Origin: Candidatus Cloacimonas sp. SDB
GTDB taxonomy: Bacteria; Cloacimonadota; Cloacimonadia; Cloacimonadales; TCS61
Assembly: GCA_001412425.1 (NCBI GenBank)
Contig: LKUH01000502.1
Coordinates: 1-20,627 of the forward strand
Length of the DNA: 20,627 nt
Direction of reading: 5' to 3'
The position numbers and the translations under genes were made by a program. Below the pieces are notes generated by a model. That model was given only the letters and a program-made list of their open reading frames with translations. It ran no database searches and had not been told where the DNA came from. Positions 15,901 to 20,627 of the stretch are shown piece by piece (position 1 is the stretch's first letter; the number at the start of each line of letters is the position of its first letter).

Positions 15901-18298
15901 TGGGATCCATTACCCAGAGATTGGTGTCAAAATCTCCACTGTCAAACCCTTCAGTAAAAGGAATATCAAAAGCGGGAACTGCAACTATATCAACAACTAC
16001 AGGTAAAGATGGATCGGAAACACCGCCATCATATACGGCAGTTACTGTATATGTATAAGTTCCATAATCAAGATCGAGATCATAATAATAGAGAGTTGTT
16101 ACTAATTCTGTATTCAACATAACATCATCTCTGTAGACATTGTATCCCAGCAGGTCTCTGGTATGACGAACCGCATTATTACTGATGGAATAATCCAATG
16201 AAAGTTCGTCAGTATGATATCTTACATCATTTGACACGGGCATCAGTTTCTGTGGTTCAGCAGCTCTTTCTCCGCCATAAACAACGTAAGCACCATGGCT
16301 TCCCATACTTTCATACGCTTCACCATATAGACCTAATTCGGTAAATCCGTCGGTATGGTTTCCAAAATAAAGTGTTCCGTTGTAAGTGTCAGTATCTCGT
16401 CCAACATAAGGACCGCTGGGTAACACGTTGTAAGTGGCTATCATAAAGCCGCCGCTCAGTATTTCAACATCAGTAATGTCAATAGTATTCCATTCAACAT
16501 CAACAGCCTGTGTATAGGGTCCACCCAGTACAGTAGCTCCATCGTCAGCAAGTATCCATACTTCAATATCCTGATCGAGGTCATCCTGTATAATCCAGAA
16601 TTCGATTTCTTCAATTGTGCAGGGATAAGTAGCAGGCTGGAACATCTGAGCAATTCCGGCACCGCCATTTGCAGAAGCAAGTCCACCTTCAAAAGTTCCA
16701 TCGTGGTAGAATAACCAGCCATCTTCAATTGGTGTGGGAGCATTCCACGCTAGTCTGACATTATTTTCACCGATAAGTGAATAATCCGGGAATGCTGGTG
16801 GCCATAAGTCTTCGATATAGTTCGGATGCGAACCGAGATAATCGAAAGTATTTTGAGGAAGAACAATCCATTCGGAATCGTCTTCATTTGTACCAGCAGA
16901 AGCTGCCCAGTCTGTATTACCTTCAGTGATTTCGGGTTTGCGCACTAGTGTATGTTCTGCAGTAGCATCAGCAATTCCTGCAACTTCCCAACCATCACCA
17001 GGATCAACGAGATCATAGGCTCCTATAATATCAACAATTGTTGTGTCAGCACCGTCTACATAAGCAAGAGCTCTTACATCGTCTCCATTAAAAGCTGTTG
17101 TATACCATGGGTCTCCATAGGCAAGGGTAACATCGGCAACATCAAGGATCTCTTCCCAGGCCTGATCATTAGCAATTACATAAACGTCATCTGCTGCCAG
17201 CATTGTTCCTTCTTCAAAGGTATATGCCTCGCTCCAGGGATTTCCATTGTAGTTTCCAAGAATTACAAATTCTGTGAGATCTACTTCAATGCCAGATGCA
17301 TTATATATTTCAAGTGCCTTATTGTTATTAGATCCTTCGATGTATTCAGAGAAGAATAATGCAGGTGCATCTGTAAAAGGCATAAATTCAATGGTTAAAT
17401 CACCAGCTCCTGAGTTTGAACCATAACCACCAACCTGGATATAATAATCTTCACCTGCAAACACTTCAACATCCAGAATAGCAGATTGTAATGATCTGCC
17501 GTTACAGTAAGCAGAATCATCATTGTAACCAAGTTCGGTAGCTACATCACATTCGCCGTATATAGCCAGTTTTGTATCAAAAGTTGAACCGCAGAGGTCT
17601 ACGTTCATAAAACCGTAAGCCGGAGCTGTATAAACATACCACAGGTCCTGATTAATGGAATGAGTATCAAAACCGCTGGTTGTAGCCTGAGTTGTGTCAA
17701 AAGCATAATCAACCACTTCTTCCACAGCTTCTGCAGTTTCACAGGTATTATTCTCTGGTGGTGGTGGTGGCGCTTCACCTTCAGTAATTGTCAGGTCAAA
17801 AACATCGATGCAAGGTGGGGAAGGCCAGGTATCTGCCATAATGTAATAAGAATTGCCTGCCAGAAGTTCTACACCTAAAAGTGTTCGAATACCACTGGAG
17901 CCAGTATCAATAAAAAGACCAATTCCTACATCCGGACAATCATCAAACAATCCAATTCCGGTCCAAGTAGTCTCATAGGGATCCAGAGCGATATCAATAA
18001 AAATATCGGCTGTTACATCGAGACGATAAATAATGTCTTCACCGCCATCATAAATGCCAAGGTCTGTATCCTCATAGCTGTTACCTCTTCCGCAGGTGGT
18101 TTGTCCGGCATCGGTATAAGGCAAATCTCCCGGAATACTAATGACTATTGGATCTGTACAGTCATCACCTACTTCACGACCACCAATTTCAGCCTGGGGC
18201 ACTATAATTGTGGGTCCGTGTTCTGGCTCGTTTCCTTTAGCAAAAGCTAAACTGGAAGCCAATAGCATAATCATAGAAAATACTATAAATTTTCTCAT
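12968..18298 (-). CDS. Giant secreted multidomain protein (PPC-like, lamin-tail, split FN3, MAM-like, LamG-like, C-terminal sorting domain)
   Basis: This 1776-residue protein has a signal peptide (about 1-20, ending SLAFA). Domains in order: two PPC-like beta-sandwiches (about 45-172 and 184-306) joined by a PPPPPE linker; a lamin-tail-like domain (about 312-490, SEYIEGSNNNKALEIYN motif); an FN3-like module split by a jelly-roll (499-523, insert about 526-676, then 714-772); a MAM/choice-of-anchor-J-like domain (about 778-931); a carboxypeptidase-regulatory-like fold (about 936-1013); an FN3 split by a LamG-like domain (about 1017-1295, insert 1041-1231); an FN3 split by a second jelly-roll (about 1298-1586); an intact FN3 (about 1588-1677); and a sorting domain (about 1686-1776, NYPNPFNP, KMILMK). 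No catalytic site was recognised. A surface adhesin, carbohydrate-binding or matrix protein is a guess from architecture. The ATG at 18298 follows GGAGGAG and overlaps the stop of the 58-residue ORF upstream. Confidence 0.9.
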   Translation of the reverse strand: MRKFIVFSMIMLLASSLAFAKGNEPEHGPTIIVPQAEIGGREVGDDCTDPIVISIPGDLPYTDAGQTTCGRGNSYEDTDLGIYDGGEDIIYRLDVTADIFIDIALDPYETTWTGIGLFDDCPDVGIGLFIDTGSSGIRTLLGVELLAGNSYYIMADTWPSPPCIDVFDLTITEGEAPPPPPENNTCETAEAVEEVVDYAFDTTQATTSGFDTHSINQDLWYVYTAPAYGFMNVDLCGSTFDTKLAIYGECDVATELGYNDDSAYCNGRSLQSAILDVEVFAGEDYYIQVGGYGSNSGAGDLTIEFMPFTDAPALFFSEYIEGSNNNKALEIYNASGIEVDLTEFVILGNYNGNPWSEAYTFEEGTMLAADDVYVIANDQAWEEILDVADVTLAYGDPWYTTAFNGDDVRALAYVDGADTTIVDIIGAYDLVDPGDGWEVAGIADATAEHTLVRKPEITEGNTDWAASAGTNEDDSEWIVLPQNTFDYLGSHPNYIEDLWPPAFPDYSLIGENNVRLAWNAPTPIEDGWLFYHDGTFEGGLASANGGAGIAQMFQPATYPCTIEEIEFWIIQDDLDQDIEVWILADDGATVLGGPYTQAVDVEWNTIDITDVEILSGGFMIATYNVLPSGPYVGRDTDTYNGTLYFGNHTDGFTELGLYGEAYESMGSHGAYVVYGGERAAEPQKLMPVSNDVRYHTDELSLDYSISNNAVRHTRDLLGYNVYRDDVMLNTELVTTLYYYDLDLDYGTYTYTVTAVYDGGVSDPSLPVVVDIVAVPAFDIPFTEGFDSGDFDTNLWVMDPILGTHWSVNTTTGNPAPSARFNWFSGTDYSETLTSHYVDCSALTEVELRFDISLNNYSSATLEQMALEVWDGDAWYQVALFDNVDDSFGFLNEAVDITDYAAGNIIKVRVDAFGEDAYNINFWYVDNIYVGEPILMGSLSGTVTDFETDLPIEGAMVVAGDYNTTTFGDGTYLIENMLSGTYNVYCSATDYEPAGPVEVTIVEGENSIVDFALLPAAPDAPEDLFVDPYTWLFTWAPPGGSIIKDDFDSYIVDSYLALQSPLWTTWSNAPGTGEDAMVSDDYALSGTQSVMVEGANDLVLIMDNYTVGAYTMELSMYIPDGHSGYFNLQKTNTPGEEWAFQIVFETDGVATADAGAAAAAVFDYNHDEWMDLEIVVDLDNDWAEFWFNGDMMVEYQWTLGTFGTPGLLSLGGMNIFASGGDPLAYFDDIDFKPYSAARELTGYNVFLDDAPLASDITDLQYQFADLTSGDTYTAGVQAVYDDGLSNIAEYVFTALSAPIIPPSNLAYEVQNYNNVHLTWEAPSGTGEWIRWDSGDNFNAIGLTGDTPQTFWVASQWDPEDLTAYDGATIERIEFFPNDEADFTLYIWTGPDADLAYTQVVEIYTVEEFNEVTLDEPFTIDASTNLWFGYETTHDPGLHPAGTDPGPAIAGYGDMVSFDGSAWEPLSNYLDYNWNLAAFVVGGGREPVVLSKSTKLNKPVINNVRSPQLEKLSLKASQDITFNLAEEEDERIFLGYNIYRDGDEIDFVAQGTLEYLDAGLDAGVYEYQVTALYDNGESEPTDAVEVTIVLPAPTNFNATSMAPATSNVMCTWTAPALSRDRNLTGYKIYRDDVEVGTATGTFFMDLNVPTGVYLYHATAVYDNEYESLPSNQDEVDHVDANNTAIPLVTELTGNYPNPFNPITRINFALCEQSEVNIEIYNIKGEKVTTLVNELMDAGYYSLTWNSTDQYQKKVSSGVYFYKMRAGNYTSTKKMILMK

Positions 18299-18471
18299 TT
18301 TTTCTCCTCCAAAAAGTTATAAAATTTCAAATCATACAGAGTAATGTATGCCCATAATGCGATAGTTGCGGTTTTAATTAATTCTTTTAAAACGATAGTA
18401 ACAGATTTAATTTTAAATTTTGCGATAATCTCCTTTTTCATTTTTTTTAAGTAATTTAGTTTTCTAAACAT
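18295..18471 (-). CDS. Small hypothetical protein (58 residues) translationally coupled to the giant gene
   Basis: An ORF of 58 codons runs from ATG at 18471 to TGA at 18295; the product begins MFRKLNYLKK and ends NFLEEKK. AAGGAG lies 4 nt before the ATG. The stop overlaps the ATG of the 1776-residue gene in the sequence ATGA, and the giant gene's ribosome binding site (GGAGGAG) lies inside its last codons. The product is very basic in its first 30 residues (many Lys) and then has a short hydrophobic stretch (TATIALWAYITLYDL, about 34-48), so it could be a small membrane-associated peptide. I recognise no family. It fills most of what would otherwise be a 200-nt leader. It might instead be a leader peptide that controls the giant gene, or a chance frame in AT-rich DNA; the start signal and the exact ATGA overlap argue for translation. 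Confidence 0.5.
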   Translation of the reverse strand: MFRKLNYLKKMKKEIIAKFKIKSVTIVLKELIKTATIALWAYITLYDLKFYNFLEEKK

Positions 18472-18498
18472 ATTTCTCCTTGCTTAACATTCAAGAAA

Positions 18499-18523
18499 AG
18501 ACTTAAAGGTCTAAATTTGTCAA
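18499..18523 (-). promoter_or_regulatory. Possible promoter and near-palindrome upstream of the small ORF and giant gene
   Basis: TTGACA lies at 18523-18518 on the minus strand, about 50 nt before the small ORF start. It is followed by AGACCTTTAAGTCT (18512-18499), a near-palindrome at about the place a -10 or operator would occupy. A convincing -10 at normal spacing is not visible, so this is weaker than the other two promoter calls. Confidence 0.3.
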
Positions 18524-18602
18524 TCACTTTTCTGTAGATTAATAAAATAGTAAGTAGTTCTTTCCATAAATAAAAAAGTTATTCTAAAAAAGTGTGGAGT
18601 TT

Positions 18603-18637
18603 AAAAAAACAAAGAGGTGCATGAACATACACCTCTT
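18603..18637 (-). terminator. Terminator of the fba-gap unit
   Basis: An 8-bp perfect stem AAGAGGTG/CACCTCTT (18612-18619 with 18630-18637) with a roughly 10-nt loop is followed on the minus strand by TG and seven T (18609-18603). It begins about 40 nt after the GAPDH stop codon. Confidence 0.85.
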
Positions 18638-18676
18638 GTTAAAATTACTGATAAAATTCCTGAATAAATCAGGAAA

Positions 18677-19675
18677 TCATAAGTTCATAATATAGTCTAA
18701 AAGATCAACTAATCTGCTGGAATACCCGAATTCATTATCGTACCAGCTGAAAATCTTGACTAATTTACCTTTCACAGAAGTCATTCCGGAATCGAAAATT
18801 GAAGAGTGAGGATTTCCAATAATATCTGTTGATACTAAAGGTTCTTCGGAATATTGAAGTATGTCTTTCATCGTATTTTCAGCTGCCTGTTTCATAGCCT
18901 GGTTTATTTCATCTACATTGGCATCTGTTCTTAATGTGACTGTCAGGTCAACCAGAGAAGCGTTAGGAGTTGGAACTCTTACAGCAACACCGTCCAGTTT
19001 TCCATCCAGTTCAGGAATCACCAGTCCAATGGCTTTTGCTGCTCCTGTCGTTGTAGGAATGATATTCAATGCTGCAGCCCTGGCTCTTCTGAGATCTTTA
19101 TGAGGAAGATCAAGAATATTCTGATCATTGGTATATGAATGCACGGTTGTCATGATGCCATCAATTATTCCGAACCTGTCATTTAAGACTTTACACACGG
19201 GAGCAAGACAATTGGTGGTGCAGGAAGCGTTTGAAATTATTCTGTCTTCAGCTTTAAGATCTTCTTCATTAACACCCAGGACTATAGTGGCATCAATTTT
19301 ATCTTTGGCGGGAACAGAGAGGATAACTTTTTCAGCGCCGGCTTTAAGGTGTTTGCCAGCCAGCTCTTTTGTTCTGAAAATTCCTGTACATTCAAGCACA
19401 AAGCCGACATCCAATTCTTTCCAGGGTAGATTTTCGGGATCTCGCTCAGCATAGATTCTGATTTTTCGGTCATTAATTATCAGAAAATCACCTTCTGCTA
19501 CCACTTTACCTTCGAAAGATCCATGAACGCTATCATATTTGAAAAGATGAGCAAGTGTATTCGCGTCGGTAAGGTCATTTATAGCAGCTACATTCATATG
19601 GGGAAATCTTTCGGCAATAATTCTCATTGTCAATCTTCCGATTCTACCAAATCCGTTTATGGCAATATTTTTCAC
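18677..19675 (-). CDS. gap: Glyceraldehyde-3-phosphate dehydrogenase, NAD type
   Basis: This full-length 332-residue enzyme oxidises glyceraldehyde 3-phosphate to 1,3-bisphosphoglycerate in cytoplasmic glycolysis. The N-terminal Rossmann motif NGFGRIGR (7-14) is present, and Asp33 in AINDLTD marks NAD rather than NADP preference. The catalytic site is ASCTTNC with Cys152; His179 in TTVHSYTNDQ is the base that activates it. The C-terminal WYDNEFGYSSRL is typical of the family. The start is GTG (19675), chosen because AGGAGG lies 5 nt upstream and the Rossmann motif then sits at the usual position. It begins 12 nt after the aldolase stop, so the two consecutive glycolytic steps are probably co-transcribed, and a terminator follows. 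Nothing unusual was seen in the protein. Confidence 0.97.
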   Translation of the reverse strand: MKNIAINGFGRIGRLTMRIIAERFPHMNVAAINDLTDANTLAHLFKYDSVHGSFEGKVVAEGDFLIINDRKIRIYAERDPENLPWKELDVGFVLECTGIFRTKELAGKHLKAGAEKVILSVPAKDKIDATIVLGVNEEDLKAEDRIISNASCTTNCLAPVCKVLNDRFGIIDGIMTTVHSYTNDQNILDLPHKDLRRARAAALNIIPTTTGAAKAIGLVIPELDGKLDGVAVRVPTPNASLVDLTVTLRTDANVDEINQAMKQAAENTMKDILQYSEEPLVSTDIIGNPHSSIFDSGMTSVKGKLVKIFSWYDNEFGYSSRLVDLLDYIMNL

Positions 19676-19687
19676 TTTTTCCTCCTG

Positions 19688-20626
19688 TTATAATAAGATG
19701 GAATTATTAGCACTACCGCTGATCAAAACCAGTTCTTCAACTGAATTTTGCATGGCGGCTTCGGCTTTTACCATCCATTTTCTGGGGTCAAATCTTGATT
19801 TATCAGGGGTGTAATCTTTATCTGAAATATCATCTGGTTTTACAACTGCATCTTTTTCCTTTTCCCAGAATTTTTGTACTGCAGTTGCGAAATGCAATTG
19901 ATAATCAGTATCTTTATTTATCTTTATTACTCCGTTTTTCACCGCGTCCTGCTGCTGCTTTTTAGTCAGACCAGAAGCTCCATGCAGAACAATGCCCCTC
20001 TCAACATTATTAGCAATAAGCAGATCATCTATTTCTTTTATCAAATCAAGTTTTAGAGTTACTTCGGCTCCTTTGGTAACTCCGTGATTTGTACCAACTG
20101 ATGCGGCAAAAAGGTCTACATTTGTCTTCATAACATATTCAAGTGCTTCTTCCGGTTGAGTGTATAATTCTGTTTCGGAGACGATTTCATCTTCAGAACC
20201 TTTGATATAACCGATTTCACCTTCAACTAAAACTCCATACTTGTGAGCGACTTTAACTACCTCGGAAGAAATTCTTACATTTTCCTCGAATTTCTCTTTG
20301 GAAGCATCAATCATTACTGAAGATACCAGGTCGTTCTCGATACAGTAAACTACAAAATCAAAATAATTGGGAGTTGCATGATCAATATGTAGTCCAACTC
20401 CTGAATTTTTAAACTGCGAACTTAAAATTTTAATGCTGGATGAAATAAGTTGAGCACCTGTATTCATATTTTTAGAATCGCCGGCTGCATATTTTACAGC
20501 ACCCGAGCTCATTTGCAGTAAACCATCGGATTTTTGAGCTTCATAACCCTGTAAAATTCCTCTAATAGCGCTGTCAAAAACCACATTTGATGCTATAATG
20601 CCAAATCTCTCTTTTTTTGCTTTCAA
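19688..20626 (-). CDS. fba: Class II fructose-bisphosphate aldolase (5' end probably outside window)
   Basis: The visible 312 residues form a class II (zinc-dependent) aldolase, which splits fructose 1,6-bisphosphate into glyceraldehyde 3-phosphate and dihydroxyacetone phosphate. Metal and active-site motifs are HIDHA (80-84; His83 and Asp82), EGEIG (135-139), SVGTNHGVTKG, LHGASGL with a further metal-binding His, and the substrate-binding INKDTDY. The frame is open to the right edge. The first possible start there is TTG at 20626, with no visible ribosome binding site, and family members usually carry some further N-terminal residues, so the true start is probably outside the window. The next gene, gap, follows after 12 nt and uses its product. 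Confidence 0.93.
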   Translation of the reverse strand: MKAKKERFGIIASNVVFDSAIRGILQGYEAQKSDGLLQMSSGAVKYAAGDSKNMNTGAQLISSSIKILSSQFKNSGVGLHIDHATPNYFDFVVYCIENDLVSSVMIDASKEKFEENVRISSEVVKVAHKYGVLVEGEIGYIKGSEDEIVSETELYTQPEEALEYVMKTNVDLFAASVGTNHGVTKGAEVTLKLDLIKEIDDLLIANNVERGIVLHGASGLTKKQQQDAVKNGVIKINKDTDYQLHFATAVQKFWEKEKDAVVKPDDISDKDYTPDKSRFDPRKWMVKAEAAMQNSVEELVLISGSANNSILL

Positions 20627-20627
20627 A

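Overview
The window is AT-rich bacterial DNA in which every supported gene is on the minus strand. Three very large secreted proteins end in the same roughly 85-residue FlgD-like C-terminal sorting domain (an N-Y-P-N-P-F-N-P core and a K-M-I-x-x-K end), which is typical of type IX (Por) secretion cargo. Strong Shine-Dalgarno sequences (AGGAG/GGAGG) precede most genes, unlike Bacteroidetes. Together these suggest a member of the FCB superphylum, most likely Candidatus Cloacimonadota or a relative. That placement is inference; no marker gene here proves it.

In transcription order (right to left), region 1 (20626-18677) is a glycolytic pair: class II fructose-bisphosphate aldolase, cut at its 5' end by the window edge, then NAD-type GAPDH with a GTG start, closed by a terminator.

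Region 2 (18471-6471) holds the secreted proteins: an unlisted 58-residue small ORF whose stop overlaps the start of a 1776-residue modular protein (ATGA), then a 948-residue modular protein, then a 1104-residue subtilisin-type protease with eight FG-GAP/VCBS-like repeats. Each large gene is followed by its own stem-loop terminator. Both non-protease proteins contain fibronectin type III modules that look split by inserted jelly-roll or LamG-like domains.

Region 3 (6362 to the left edge) is a very compact six-gene operon behind a TTGACA-containing promoter: YggS/PLPBP, a divergent PlsY-like membrane acyltransferase, two tandem paralogues of the YghO/bacterial-ceramide-synthase-like GNAT family, a PAP2_3/AUR1-like membrane phosphotransferase or phosphatase, and a BatA-type membrane protein with a von Willebrand A domain that runs off the left edge. 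Gaps are 9 nt or less, or the genes overlap by 1-8 nt. The middle four genes look like a lipid-modifying cassette, possibly for sphingolipid-like or other unusual envelope lipids. This is the best candidate here for an undescribed pathway.

No RNA genes, CRISPR arrays, insertion sequences or phage genes were seen. There is no gene-free stretch over 300 bases; the longest (12711-12967 and 18472-18676) hold terminators and promoter-like sequence.
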